Part shown: piece after piece, positions 52,598 to 61,354 of the stretch
Layout: every line of letters begins with the position of its first letter
Position numbering within the stretch: the first letter of the stretch is position 1
Assembly (NCBI GenBank): GCA_964407665.1
Contig: CAYOWK010000010.1
Coordinates: 38,475-102,474, forward strand
DNA from: CAYOWK01 sp964407665
GTDB lineage: Bacteria > Pseudomonadota > Alphaproteobacteria > Caulobacterales > Hyphomonadaceae
DNA length: 64,000 nt
Reading direction: 5' to 3'
Notes under the pieces: generated by a model
What the model saw: the letters and a program-made list of their open reading frames with translations, nothing else
Told to the model about the DNA's origin: nothing
Database searches by the model: none
Made by a program: the position numbers and the translations under genes

Positions 52598-53830
52598 ATG
52601 AAACGCTCAACCCTGACGGACCGGCAAATCCGCCAAATCAAAGAGACAGGCATCTACGTCGATGGCCAAGGTCTCCGGCTGCGCGTGTCCGGGGGTCAGA
52701 ACGGAGCGGCACTGAGAAAGTCTTGGCTACTCCGTGCCACGGGCCCTACCGGTCGGAAGTTCGATCTTGGACTTGGCTCGGCTTCCAAGGTCTCCCTTGC
52801 TGAAGTGCGGGCTGAGGCCGAGCGCTTGCGGGAGCTGGTTCGCCAAGGGATCGATCCGATCAGTCACCGCCGCGCTGAGATGGAAGCCCTCCGCTCCGAA
52901 GAGGCTCGGCAGGTAACGTTCAAAACGGTCGCCCTCGAATACATTGCCAGCCGCCGTCCGTCATGGAGCAACGAGAAACACGCAGAACAATGGACTGCCA
53001 CGCTAGAGAGTTATGCCTTCCCCGTCTTGGGCCAGATCACTGTCAGCGAAGTAGATCAGGACCACGTACTGCGGGTTCTACAGCCGATTTGGTATACCAA
53101 GACCGAGACAGCCAGTCGGGTCCGAGGGCGTATCGAAGCCATCCTTGACTACGCCAAGGTCAAGGGAGCCAGAGATGGGGACAATCCCGCTGCATGGCGC
53201 GGTCATCTTCAGCGCGTCTTGCCAGCGCCTACATCGGTGCAAAAGCCTAAACACCACGCCGCAGTCCCATTCAGAGAGCTTCCGAGCATCTACCGCTCCA
53301 TCGCCGCCGACAGCACCAGCATAGCTTCAGACTGCCTCCGCTTCCTAATCCTCACTGGAGTGAGATACGCCGCCGCTGCCGGCGCTCGTTGGGAGGAAAT
53401 CGACGAAGATTTGGGCTGCTGGTCAGTCCCATCAATCCGGGGCAAGGGAGGCAAGGGACATAGGGTACCGCTCTCGTCCGAGGCGCTGAACCTTCTGCAA
53501 GCCCGCCGCGCGAAATCGGTAAGCGTGCCGCACAGTGGCCTCATCTTTCCGAGCCCACTTGGAGATGCGACAAAGCTCTCCGGTACATCCCTGACCGCAG
53601 CGCTACGCCGAGCTGGAAGGGCCGAGACAGTCCATGGCTTCCGCTCGACCTTCCGCGATTGGATAAGTGAAACGACCGACTTCACTCATGAGGTTGCCGA
53701 GGCGGCGCTCGCACACACGATCACGAACAAGACCGAAGCCGCTTACCGACGCGGTGACCTGTTCGCCAAGCGGGTCGCGGTGATGCAGGCATGGGGCAAC
53801 TATTGCGCCGGGCAAACCAATGAGCGCTGA
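52598..53830 (+). CDS. int: Tyrosine integrase (P4-like) of the island
   Basis: 410 residues. N-terminal arm-binding domain (about 1-95, with the DUF4102-like GIYVDGQGLRLRVSGG and GLGSASKVSLAEVRAEAERL), a core-binding SAM-like domain (about 105-200), and a catalytic domain with R256 (TGVRYAA), K near 286, H346xxR349 (HGFRSTFRDW), H373 and Tyr383. These are the active-site residues of tyrosine recombinases. Start at 52598 chosen for GAGGGA upstream; the frame is open further but that part is unlikely. First gene of the island. Confidence 0.95.
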   Translation: MKRSTLTDRQIRQIKETGIYVDGQGLRLRVSGGQNGAALRKSWLLRATGPTGRKFDLGLGSASKVSLAEVRAEAERLRELVRQGIDPISHRRAEMEALRSEEARQVTFKTVALEYIASRRPSWSNEKHAEQWTATLESYAFPVLGQITVSEVDQDHVLRVLQPIWYTKTETASRVRGRIEAILDYAKVKGARDGDNPAAWRGHLQRVLPAPTSVQKPKHHAAVPFRELPSIYRSIAADSTSIASDCLRFLILTGVRYAAAAGARWEEIDEDLGCWSVPSIRGKGGKGHRVPLSSEALNLLQARRAKSVSVPHSGLIFPSPLGDATKLSGTSLTAALRRAGRAETVHGFRSTFRDWISETTDFTHEVAEAALAHTITNKTEAAYRRGDLFAKRVAVMQAWGNYCAGQTNER

Positions 53831-54521
53831 CTTTGTGGCACTTGGCTTTCGAGAGCGAGAAAATCTTCGCTTCGATCTTACGACGTTATCCCAATTCGCC
53901 GCCCCGAAGCTGGATCGAAACAAACAATGGCACCTGATCCGCAATGTCAGCATGGCAGCCCACCTCTACTGCAGGCAGAGAGCCGCGCACGTGGGCGCAT
54001 CGCGCGCGCTTCGGGATATCCGCTCCTATGCCCATAAGCTAGAACGTGTAGTGAGCCCCACCGAACGAATGGGCGAACTACATTGGTCTCAATTAGATGT
54101 GGCCTCCGGTGCGCGAACTCGGCACGAGCGCCTGATGGGGGACATGCTTTTGTCGCTGGATGCTGCTCGCCAAGTTCTCACGAGACATTCTGCGTCCGGC
54201 CACCCGATAGACGCCCCCGGTCACTCGTTTGTCCTGCGATTGGCCACCGTATATGCCTCTCTAACTTGCCGGGCACCGTTGAGCGACTTCGACAGTATGG
54301 AGGATAGCCTGACGCCGGACGATGTATCGACCAATCCATTTGGACGCTTTGTGCAGGTCGTAGAGGACATCGTAGTGGCCGGCGTCACTGCCGAACGGAT
54401 AATGGGGATGGACCCTCGCGACGACATCGGAGCTTCTAGGTATCGCATTCCCAACAAGCGCTCGGCGATACGTTGGGCAATCGGAAAACACCGGCGACGA
54501 AACCCCCTCCAAATTACCTAG
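53820..54521 (+). CDS. Hypothetical protein of the island, overlaps integrase
   Basis: 233 residues. It starts 11 bases before the integrase stop, so translation may be coupled. It is mostly helical and rich in Arg and His (NVSMAAHLYCRQRAAHVGASRALRDIRSYAHKLERVV..., C-terminal basic IGKHRRRNPLQIT). I find no known family. It precedes the excisionase-like and reverse transcriptase genes on the same strand, so it could be part of that unit or a mobility accessory. Confidence 0.7.
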   Translation: MSADFVALGFRERENLRFDLTTLSQFAAPKLDRNKQWHLIRNVSMAAHLYCRQRAAHVGASRALRDIRSYAHKLERVVSPTERMGELHWSQLDVASGARTRHERLMGDMLLSLDAARQVLTRHSASGHPIDAPGHSFVLRLATVYASLTCRAPLSDFDSMEDSLTPDDVSTNPFGRFVQVVEDIVVAGVTAERIMGMDPRDDIGASRYRIPNKRSAIRWAIGKHRRRNPLQIT

Positions 54522-54604
54522 GGTTTCATACCTAACAATTCGCCCACCGTCCCTGCACTTACGTCCGCAGACGCTCACTGCCGTTCAGGCGCGACGAGGT
54601 GAAA

Positions 54605-54787
54605 ATGGAACGCCAACTGATTTCTGTTCGAGAAGCCTGCGCACGCTGGTCGATTGGCAAGACCAAGCTCTACCAGCTGCTCAACGCCGCATGCATTCGA
54701 GCGGTAAAATCTGGCCGAAGCACGTTAGTCGATGTGCACAGCGGAGACAGGTACTTCTCCGCTCTCCCGGCGTTCCGCGCCGCTTAG
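54605..54787 (+). CDS. Excisionase/AlpA-like helix-turn-helix protein
   Basis: 60 residues: MERQLISVREACARWSIGKTKLYQLLNAACIRAVKSGRSTL is a winged-helix/HTH_17-like DNA-binding domain as in Xis and AlpA proteins. GAGG five bases upstream supports the ATG at 54605 rather than the GTG at 54599. Likely helps the integrase with excision or regulates the island; it could also regulate the reverse transcriptase, 59 bases downstream. Confidence 0.75.
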   Translation: MERQLISVREACARWSIGKTKLYQLLNAACIRAVKSGRSTLVDVHSGDRYFSALPAFRAA

Positions 54788-54846
54788 GCATACCGTCCCC
54801 TATCTGGTCCGTAGAACGCAGCCTTTGAGCACCCGGGTACATTCTC

Positions 54847-56151
54847 ATGTCGAACTTTAAGAGCCAAGCGCAAGCAATTGACCGGCGCTACAAGAAGGCC
54901 GCCAACAAGCAGGCTCGGACGGGCGAAGGCGGCGTTCTGGACGTAAGGCGCTACCGCTTTCTCCAAGACCGACGCGCACACTACCTCCGTTGTCTTAAAT
55001 CCATTGCGAGGGTGGGTTCCAGCACGGGCGAAGACCTAGCCGGACTGCTCGAAATGCATAGCACGCAGATAATGGCGTCCGCTCACGCGGCAAGTCGGAA
55101 GCTCGAAAGGGTGCTCGATCCCGCCGAGCTAGATGCGATAGCCAACAGCATGCGGTGGGACCGACCAATGGTGCCCCACTCTATCACAATCGACGACACG
55201 TCGCGGAAGCGGCGGGTCATCACAAGTTGGAGCGTGGCCGACTACGCCGTCCAAACCGTGGTCAACGACCTTTTGACACTAGTGGCCGCCCAACGGACTG
55301 CACGCCGTAGAGGATCGAAAGTCAAGAATTTCTCCTCCCCGGGCATGGGGGGCCGCGATGGCCATATGCGCCATGTGCTCAATCTGATCGAACGTGGACA
55401 GCGCCATTTTGTGACGCTGGACATTCGAGACGCCTATCCTTCCGTACGACCTGAACACATCTCAGAATGCATCGAGCTACCGCGTTGGGTGCTACGGAAC
55501 ATTTTGTTCCCGATGGGGTGTGGAGATGATTACCGTACTAATGACTACTACACGGCCCCGACAGCTCCCTGCGGCCTTCCGCAAGGTTCCGCATGTTCGT
55601 CTTCCGCTTTGGGCTTGGTCGTCGGAAGGGCTCTTCGCAATCTTGCGACGGGCACGCGGGAGGTCAGCTTTTATGTCGATGACATAATCGCCAGCGCCCA
55701 CTCCCGCGCGGAAGCCGAACACCTGAGTGCGCGCATTCAGGAGGAACTGATCGCGCTTGGCGGCGGGGAGCTACGGGTCGGACGGTCCCGGGTAGTCGAC
55801 CTGAGCAGCGGGGACAAGTTGGAGTTTCTTGGGTACCAAATCACCCTGTGTAGCGACGACCGACCGAATGTCAGACCGACCTCCAAGGCTTTCGACCGCA
55901 CCTCGGAAAAGTGCTTGGAAAAACTGCACCGGGCGTGGGTGGATGGTTACGCGACCGATGAGTTTGAGCTGGACGAAATTGCGTCGGCCCACTTCGCCAG
56001 CTGGAGCGCAGCTTTTTCGCTCTGGAAGCGCCACAATCCCGACGACGAGCGCATGGCAGTGTTGTTCGGCGCAGCCGGCGTAACGAGCCAGTATTGTCGC
56101 CAAAACGACGTGCCGGTGTTCAGTCTTTTATCTGCGCACTCCAGAAACTAG
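54847..56151 (+). CDS. Reverse transcriptase, unclassified (candidate defence RT)
   Basis: 434 residues. The RT core is complete in outline: motif 1/2 region RKRRVITSWSVADYAVQTVVN (about 120-140), motif A FVTLDIRDAYPSV with D192, motif B GLPQGSACSSS (243-253), motif C FYVDDI with D278 and D279, and motif E LEFLGYQI (325-332). There is a helical N-terminal part of ~110 residues and a short C-terminal part of ~100. No maturase X/thumb with HNH as in group II introns; the motif B and YVDD forms do not match retrons (which usually have YADD) or diversity-generating RTs (GNLTSQ-type). It sits on an island behind int and xis. The ATG has a weak ribosome site. Role unknown; defence is an inference. 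Confidence 0.88.
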   Translation: MSNFKSQAQAIDRRYKKAANKQARTGEGGVLDVRRYRFLQDRRAHYLRCLKSIARVGSSTGEDLAGLLEMHSTQIMASAHAASRKLERVLDPAELDAIANSMRWDRPMVPHSITIDDTSRKRRVITSWSVADYAVQTVVNDLLTLVAAQRTARRRGSKVKNFSSPGMGGRDGHMRHVLNLIERGQRHFVTLDIRDAYPSVRPEHISECIELPRWVLRNILFPMGCGDDYRTNDYYTAPTAPCGLPQGSACSSSALGLVVGRALRNLATGTREVSFYVDDIIASAHSRAEAEHLSARIQEELIALGGGELRVGRSRVVDLSSGDKLEFLGYQITLCSDDRPNVRPTSKAFDRTSEKCLEKLHRAWVDGYATDEFELDEIASAHFASWSAAFSLWKRHNPDDERMAVLFGAAGVTSQYCRQNDVPVFSLLSAHSRN

Positions 56152-56356
56152 TAAGCAACGTATCAGCCATTTTTTGACAACGAGCGAGCCGCGCCGCCCT
56201 CCATAGTCTAAAGGGGTCGGATACCTAGTCAGGCCGATGGCGAACAACGATGTTCAGACCGAAATCGCCGATTTGGCGGGCCGGAACCTGCCACAAGCCA
56301 TGCCTCCGCTCGGAGCCGCGAGATGTACATGTGCAGCGCATATGACTGCCAGTCAG

Positions 56357-56382
56357 AAAAAAAGGGGCCGCTCTAGCTGGCC
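56357..56382 (-). terminator. Rho-independent terminator candidate for the DUF2971 gene
   Basis: On the minus strand, GGCC-AGCTAGAGC-GGCC followed by CC and seven T's. The stem is short. The surrounding gap 56152-56442 between the convergent reverse transcriptase and DUF2971 genes shows no other gene. Confidence 0.5.
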
Positions 56383-56442
56383 ATTCTGAGCGCTGGCGTT
56401 GGCGACGACAATCTCACCAACAATGCGCAACGGGATAGAGGA

Positions 56443-57393
56443 CTAAAGCGCGGCTGGCGTATCGGAAAGAACGACCAGAGCCTCTGCGTCTGCAATACCC
56501 TTTTGCATCAGCAGGTCCACAAACTGTTGGCGCATAGCGTCACGGTCATGCATGGGGCCGATGACGACCCGATGCAGCAAGCTCGGTATGGCGACACCTA
56601 GCACCTCACCCGGCGGTTCCCTAAGGGGCACTTTGCATACGGTCTCGGTGTTGCCCTTTATGGTCTCCATGGCCATCTGCGTCACACCCGCATCGGAAAG
56701 CCCGTTGACGTGAAACACGCGCCATTCCCGTTCCTCGTTCCAGCCCGCGTGTTTGACGCACAGCATTGAGCTAAAGAACATCCGAAACGCCGTCTCTTTC
56801 ACTAGCGCAGGATCGCAGGATTTCAGAAATTCTGTCTCGGCCTCAATCCGGTCAGCAGCCCTGCCGATGCGCTCATTGAAGCCATCAGGCTCCACATACT
56901 CAACCGCTGTGGAGTAAACTCCAAGGGCATCCGTGATCGACGTGAAGGGCCGGTTGTTGAGGATGAGAGCAACGCCCGTCGACCCGCCATAGTTTCGCAG
57001 CATCATAAACCGACCGCGCTCATTCTCACGGCCCGTGTGGATGCACAGCGACGTGATGTAGGATTGGCTGCGTATTGTTGCATCCCAACTGTCCATCAAT
57101 TCACCGGCGTCTAGCAGGACGCCCGGGACAACCGCGTCAAAGGCCCGCCGAAACCGCAGGCCTTCCTCGGAACCGAATGCCGCTAATGTGCCTTTGGCCC
57201 CGAAGATGATTTCGTATGGGTCATTCATGATCCGCGCATTGCGCAGCCAGACCGTCTCGCCGCTGATTATCTTCAAGGCATTTTCCGCACTGGTGTAGTG
57301 CGCGAGTTTTCCACCCTCATCCCGCAGGCGCTTGAATGCCGCAATGTGGGTCGGTACAAATACCGCAAGCAGGCGCAGAAATTCTTCGTCCAC
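56443..57393 (-). CDS. DUF2971 family protein
   Basis: 316 residues from a GTG at 57393 with GGCAGG upstream. Family marks: LAHYTSAENALKIISGETVWLRNARIMNDPYEI near the N-terminus and WNEEREWRVFHV in the second half. The HYTS...L..I..... pattern recalls ADP-ribosyltransferase-like folds, but I cannot show that. Family members are common on islands and next to defence genes and remain biochemically undefined. It converges on the reverse transcriptase gene. Confidence 0.85.
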   Translation of the reverse strand: MDEEFLRLLAVFVPTHIAAFKRLRDEGGKLAHYTSAENALKIISGETVWLRNARIMNDPYEIIFGAKGTLAAFGSEEGLRFRRAFDAVVPGVLLDAGELMDSWDATIRSQSYITSLCIHTGRENERGRFMMLRNYGGSTGVALILNNRPFTSITDALGVYSTAVEYVEPDGFNERIGRAADRIEAETEFLKSCDPALVKETAFRMFFSSMLCVKHAGWNEEREWRVFHVNGLSDAGVTQMAMETIKGNTETVCKVPLREPPGEVLGVAIPSLLHRVVIGPMHDRDAMRQQFVDLLMQKGIADAEALVVLSDTPAAL

Positions 57394-57719
57394 GGCCTGC
57401 CCCTTTTACCTCGAATTTTCGACTGGTCGGCATCAAATAGAGAGCAATGACGCGTCTCACGTTGCGCACCAGTTGATCCCAAGTCTGCTGCTGCCGTGTA
57501 GTCACCAGACAACCGGAAGTTTCTAATCCCGTACCGTCCAACGTATTCACCGCGATTGTCGCTGTGGGTGATCTTCCCATTGCTGAACTTGACTTCGGTC
57601 TGGTTTCAGGCGGCACCTCTTCCTTTGCGCAAGCCGCCCTCTGCAACATGGCCATGAGGCTAGAACCACTCCCTGCATCTGTCCCGCGGCCAAGCTGGCG
57701 ACCTGATGGATTTCACTTC
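57394..57719. other. Gene-free stretch, nothing recognised
   Basis: 326 bases between the DUF2971 start and the next gene. Short reading frames on both strands are low in coding character and overlap the DUF2971 start. I see no repeat or stem-loop that I would call. Confidence 0.6.
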
Positions 57720-57956
57720 CTAGCTGTCAGCAACGACGGCTACGCCAATGACGATGGCCCAAATTACGAATAGCGCGATGACTGACCGCTGCCGTTCATT
57801 GTCAGGATGGTGCTTGCTGAACGCGATGCCAAGCAGCCACCAGTTGAGGCGGAGGAAAGCGAACGCTAGGCCACCGAGGGCTAACTTGCCCCATGTTGAC
57901 CATTGATCCAGCCGGGAGAAGATACTCCCAAACGTACCCGAAACCGTCCCGTCCAT
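57720..57956 (-). CDS. Small two-helix membrane protein of the island
   Basis: 78 residues with two hydrophobic helices (TWGKLALGGLAFAFLRLNWWLLGIAF and SVIALFVIWAIVIGVAVVAD) joined by a charged loop (SKHHPDNERQR). A GGGGAC stretch precedes the ATG. Small two-helix proteins near reverse transcriptases or toxins can be membrane effectors, but nothing here shows that. No family recognised. Confidence 0.6.
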   Translation of the reverse strand: MDGTVSGTFGSIFSRLDQWSTWGKLALGGLAFAFLRLNWWLLGIAFSKHHPDNERQRSVIALFVIWAIVIGVAVVADS

Positions 57957-58273
57957 CCCCGCACGTCCCCGCCCCGGCTGCTAACAAGTAGACATAGAGC
58001 AGCCGAAAACGCCAGCCCCGACTATGGCATCCCGCCGGTGGACCCATTGGGCGGGCCTCTGTTTCCATCCCGAACGTCGGGCATCGCATCACGTCAGACA
58101 CGGCTCGCTCCGAAGCATCGCCCGTTGTGGGCATGAGGAAGTGATAACAGCCGGGGCCGCACGATGGCGCGAACCTATGCCTATGACGATTGTGGGTGGT
58201 TTTTGTTGGTCGCCATTCGGCCTGAGCCGAATTATTTCATCCGATCAGTGCATTTGGAGACCACTGGCAGTCC
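57957..58273. other. Gene-free stretch, nothing recognised
   Basis: 317 bases between the small membrane protein gene (start 57956) and the recombinase stop. Frames here are not coding-like. It could hold the promoter of the small membrane protein gene. Confidence 0.5.
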
Positions 58274-58822
58274 CTAGGACTGTTCAGCGATGGCCCGATA
58301 GACACTTGAACGGCCAATGCGAAGAGTTTCGGCGATCTTCGAAGGTCGCATACCCTCTCGATGGAGTTGCCTCACCGAAGCATTGTCCACGGTCGGCTTT
58401 CGCCCCCTATACACGCCGTTGACTTTCGCCTTCGCAATTCCCTCCATCTGCCGTTCGCGCCGGAGGTTGGTTTCAAACTCCGCGAACACACCAAGCATGT
58501 CGAGAAAGGCCTTTCCCGCCGCAGTGGAAGTGTCGATGGGCTGTTCAGTGGCGCGCAGTTGAACCCCCGCCGCCTTGAGCCGCGAAACTATGACCTGCAG
58601 ATCCCCGATGGATCGGGCCAGCCGATCAATACGGGTTACAACCAGCACGTCCCCTGTGCGTGCAAAGTCCAACACAGCCGCGAGTTCAGCTCGACCAGTT
58701 GTCGTCGTGCCGCTTGCCTTCTCTTGGCGGATGATCGTGCATCCGGCTGCCTTGAGGGCTTCAACCTGTAAGGCGGTATCTTGGTCCGAGCTGCTGACCC
58801 TTGCGTATCCGATCACCGCCAT
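58274..58822 (-). CDS. Serine recombinase (resolvase/invertase family)
   Basis: 182 residues. The catalytic domain begins VIGYARVSSSDQD with active Ser10; RIDRLARS and the long E helix (GVFAEFETNLRRERQMEGIAKAK) follow; the C-terminal HTH of Hin/Tn3-resolvase type is at about 145-182 (KIAETLRIGRSSVYRAI). The start at 58822 has GGGAG six bases upstream. It can resolve or invert DNA between short sites; a palindrome-rich region right upstream is the likely target. Confidence 0.92.
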   Translation of the reverse strand: MAVIGYARVSSSDQDTALQVEALKAAGCTIIRQEKASGTTTTGRAELAAVLDFARTGDVLVVTRIDRLARSIGDLQVIVSRLKAAGVQLRATEQPIDTSTAAGKAFLDMLGVFAEFETNLRRERQMEGIAKAKVNGVYRGRKPTVDNASVRQLHREGMRPSKIAETLRIGRSSVYRAIAEQS

Positions 58823-58851
58823 TGCCGTCTCCCGTCCCAATAGGTCCTAGA

Positions 58852-58940
58852 CCCACATTGAACGGCGTCCCAAAACTCGCAAGTACATGCATGTGGGACG
58901 GGAAAAGTGTACCGAGGTACAATCCCCATAGGGTATACCT
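58852..58940. other. Palindrome-rich region upstream of the serine recombinase (res/inversion-site candidate)
   Basis: It contains CCCACAT...ATGTGGG (58852-58858, 58891-58897), CGTCCCA...TGGGACG (58866-58872, 58894-58900), ACATGCATGT (58885-58894), TGTACCGAGGTACA (58908-58921) and GGTATACC (58932-58939). Several sub-sites side by side are what resolvase res sites look like. The remaining gap to the HWE kinase (to 59165) shows nothing else. Confidence 0.5.
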
Positions 58941-59165
58941 CACTGGTGGCAGGTGTCGTATCCTGCGCCAATAACGTGGTCCAGAAATGGCAAATCTAGG
59001 GGCAGGAACCCCCTGTCGCTCCGCCGGACGGGGCAGGGTATGACAGGTAGCTGGTTCCCGTTTTTGGCCTGTCCAGACGCCAAAATTCCCCGAGCGAGTA
59101 TTGACAGAGCGTCGCTGCCCCCTCTCGCTGCATCTAGCCATCTGCCAATGTGATTGGACCGTTCC

Positions 59166-60173
59166 ATGCCTGAGGTGCCGGATTTGGAGGCGGAGTGGAG
59201 CCAGCGGCTCGTGCGACTGGCCATAGATGCCGGTCGCATCGCGCTGTGGTCGTGGAATGTGGATACAGATCAGTTCACGATGGACAAACGCGGGTTCGGT
59301 CTGTGGGATCTCCCGCCTCAGCCATTTGTAAGTTTTGAGGACCTGTCCGCAAAAATTCACCCTGCCGACCGGAACAGAGTTCGCAACGCGTTTGCCGCGA
59401 CGCGCGCCATCGTCGGTTCTTACGAGGTCGATTTCCGGATCATCGTTGGCAAAGACGTGCGATGGATATCGGCGCGCGGACAGGGAGACGACGCCGACAT
59501 AGAGGCTCGGACGATGTACGGGGTATTCCTTGATGTCACCGGTCGCAAACAGGCCGAAGAGGGTCATGAGCTTCTGGCTGGTGAAATGAGCCATCGGGTC
59601 AAGAACCTGCTGAGCATGGCAACGGCCCTCACCTTACTCACATCGCGCTCCAGTACGACCGTCTCGGAAATGGCGCACGAGCTCGTCAGCCGGCTCGGTG
59701 CGCTTGGCCGCGCCACGGATTTGGTGCGACCGCTACCCGGACAGAAGCCGAATGATTCCTTACTTGGCGATCTGCTGACGATCATTTTGGCTCCCTATGA
59801 CGAGCTGGAGGCTGCATTCAGCGGGCGCATCCGCGTAGCAGTCCCACGGATGCCGGTGGGTGAAAGCGCCGCTACCGCGCTTGCGCTCGTCCTGCATGAA
59901 CTCGCGACGAACTCGATGAAGTACGGCGCACTCTCAGCCGCGTCTGGAACGCTGGATGTTTCAGCGACCCCGGAGAAGGACGAAATCGTCATCGTCTGGA
60001 CCGAACGCGGCGGCCCGCCGGTTGTCGAGCCAGAGGCGCGAGTGGGCGGCTTTGGAAGCAAGCTACTGACCCGCACGGTCGCGTTTCAGCTGAACGGGTC
60101 TGTCGAGCGCGACTGGAATGCCGAAGGTCTGTGTGTGACGGTTCGCCTGGCAAAAGACCGGCTGTCAACGTAG
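59166..60173 (+). CDS. HWE-family histidine kinase with PAS domain
   Basis: 335 residues. A PAS domain (about 20-130, WSWNVDTDQF...FGLWDLPPQ...IHPADR) is followed by an HWE_HK/HisKA_2 domain: H143 in MSHRVKNLLS, and LHELATNSMKYGAL, WTERGG and GFGSKLL nucleotide-binding boxes. Such kinases often act in light or stress signalling in alphaproteobacteria. The ATG at 59166 has GGA 8 bases upstream; a TTG at 59154 is possible. No partner regulator lies nearby. Island gene. Confidence 0.88.
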   Translation: MPEVPDLEAEWSQRLVRLAIDAGRIALWSWNVDTDQFTMDKRGFGLWDLPPQPFVSFEDLSAKIHPADRNRVRNAFAATRAIVGSYEVDFRIIVGKDVRWISARGQGDDADIEARTMYGVFLDVTGRKQAEEGHELLAGEMSHRVKNLLSMATALTLLTSRSSTTVSEMAHELVSRLGALGRATDLVRPLPGQKPNDSLLGDLLTIILAPYDELEAAFSGRIRVAVPRMPVGESAATALALVLHELATNSMKYGALSAASGTLDVSATPEKDEIVIVWTERGGPPVVEPEARVGGFGSKLLTRTVAFQLNGSVERDWNAEGLCVTVRLAKDRLST

Positions 60174-60236
60174 GCGGATTGTCAGTGGTCGTTTGGCTAA
60201 TTCCCGCCGCTGTAACATGGCGTCCCCATGCCCGTG

Positions 60237-60312
60237 TGCGCCGGTTGGGCATACCCAAACAGGAGCGTTGGTGGATCGGAGCGACCATCCAAGAGGTCGC
60301 CGAAAACGGCCC
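60237..60312. repeat. Island repeat, copy A (partial)
   Basis: About 75 bases sharing GGCATACCCAAACAGGAGCG and the following GCGACC...GAGGTCGCCGAAAA block with copies B and C. It ends one base before the stop of the neighbouring small minus-strand gene. GGGCATACCC is the local form of a GGGTATACCC palindrome. Confidence 0.75.
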
Positions 60313-60313
60313 C

Positions 60314-60649
60314 TCACAAAATGCGAGGCGTGTCCGGCTGTCGATCTTCTAAGGTCTCGCCAAGGATCATCAAATCCAGCAGCGCGGCGAACGCCTGTGC
60401 CTTATCGATGTTCGCGTGAGCTGCGGGAACGTATTCCGCGCGGGACAAGATGGCTTCGTAGGCACCCCGCAGACACGAAAGGACCTGCTTGGAAATCGCA
60501 TGTTCCGAACGCAGCAGCCCGGCCTTGATGTTGAGGTATCGCAACAGAGCGTCGAAGGCGGCTGCGTCGAATACCTCAACCGCCAAAAGTCGATCTACCG
60601 ACCTCTCGCGCAGCACTTGCAATTCTGGATCGAAGTCCAATGGTGACAC
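60314..60649 (-). CDS. Small orphan protein of the island (possible immunity-type)
   Basis: 111 residues from a GTG at 60649 with GAGGGG five bases upstream; an ATG at 60664 is possible. Helical, acidic at the start, no signal peptide (SPLDFDPELQVLRERSVDRLLAVEVFDAAAFDALLRYL...). No family recognised. It is followed by repeat A and preceded by repeat B, the same layout as the barstar-like gene, so I suspect an orphan immunity-like gene. Confidence 0.6.
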   Translation of the reverse strand: MSPLDFDPELQVLRERSVDRLLAVEVFDAAAFDALLRYLNIKAGLLRSEHAISKQVLSCLRGAYEAILSRAEYVPAAHANIDKAQAFAALLDLMILGETLEDRQPDTPRIL

Positions 60650-60714
60650 ACCAACCCCTCGCATACTCCCACGGACGGTAGGTTAGTGGGCTTGTGTAGT
60701 CGACTGGCAGGAAT

Positions 60715-60908
60715 GGGCCAATATCCGCCACTGCCGCCACCCGATTGGGTCCTCTCTTGCAGTCGCCACTCGCCCGGGCGTTGGCACCGCGCTCTCGCTT
60801 CTGGTCCACCCTAATGGTGCAGACCTCGCCCGCCATCGCCAAACGGGTATAGCCAGCCAGGAGCGCTGGCGGATCAAAGCGACCGGCAGGAGTTCGCCGA
60901 AAGGCGGC
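60715..60908. repeat. Island repeat, copy B (~194 bp)
   Basis: Aligns along its full length with copy C (61355-61549), starting at GGGCCAATA and ending with the GCCGAA-like block, with perhaps three-quarters of positions equal by eye. It ends two bases after the barstar-like gene's stop codon. Confidence 0.85.
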
Positions 60909-60910
60909 AT

Positions 60911-61315
60911 TCAGTCGAGGACAAGATGAACGTTGTCGATGGCCTGACTTCCGCCCGGGCCATGATCCCTGATAATTTCAATGAGCCAATCGAATACGGT
61001 CGGGCCAGTACCGGCGCGAGCTTCGGACAGCCTCTGCCGAACGTCTTTCCGAGCGGTCGGATGGCACCGTTCCAAGCGTTTCTCCAATTGCCTTACCGTC
61101 TCGTTGTACCCCAAGGCTTGCTTTGAAAAAGCTGCGGCAGACCATATCAGCTTGAAGCCGTCGTCCGGTGTGCCGAACCCGCCCCTCAGTATGTCGTTGA
61201 ACGCATCAAGATTTCTGCCCCACGGAGAGCCCGGAATTACCGCGCGGCTGATCTCATCATAAAACGTTTCGAGTGACGTTATCCTCGATCCATCGATTAC
61301 ATACTCAGTTGCCAT
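60911..61315 (-). CDS. Barstar-like immunity protein
   Basis: 134 residues of the barstar fold: YVIDGSRITSLETFYDEISR at the N-terminus, then NLDAFNDILRGGFGTPDDGFKLIW, the helix TVFDWLIEIIRDHG and a final strand NVHLVLD. Barstar inhibits barnase-type ribonucleases and immunity proteins of this fold protect against toxins in competition systems. No ribonuclease partner is next to it, so it is an orphan. It is flanked by repeats B and C. Confidence 0.85.
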   Translation of the reverse strand: MATEYVIDGSRITSLETFYDEISRAVIPGSPWGRNLDAFNDILRGGFGTPDDGFKLIWSAAAFSKQALGYNETVRQLEKRLERCHPTARKDVRQRLSEARAGTGPTVFDWLIEIIRDHGPGGSQAIDNVHLVLD

Positions 61316-61354
61316 TCAAGCAATTTACCCCAAAACTTCCGGACTGTCTGCTCC

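Noticed and set aside
54847..56151. Diversity-generating retroelement or group II intron reading of the RT
   Set aside because: No variable-region repeat pair, no DGR motif B, no maturase thumb or HNH, and no intron-like RNA domain seen.
57317..57655. 112-codon minus-strand frame overlapping the DUF2971 start
   Set aside because: Low-complexity, no start site support and it overlaps a better-supported gene.
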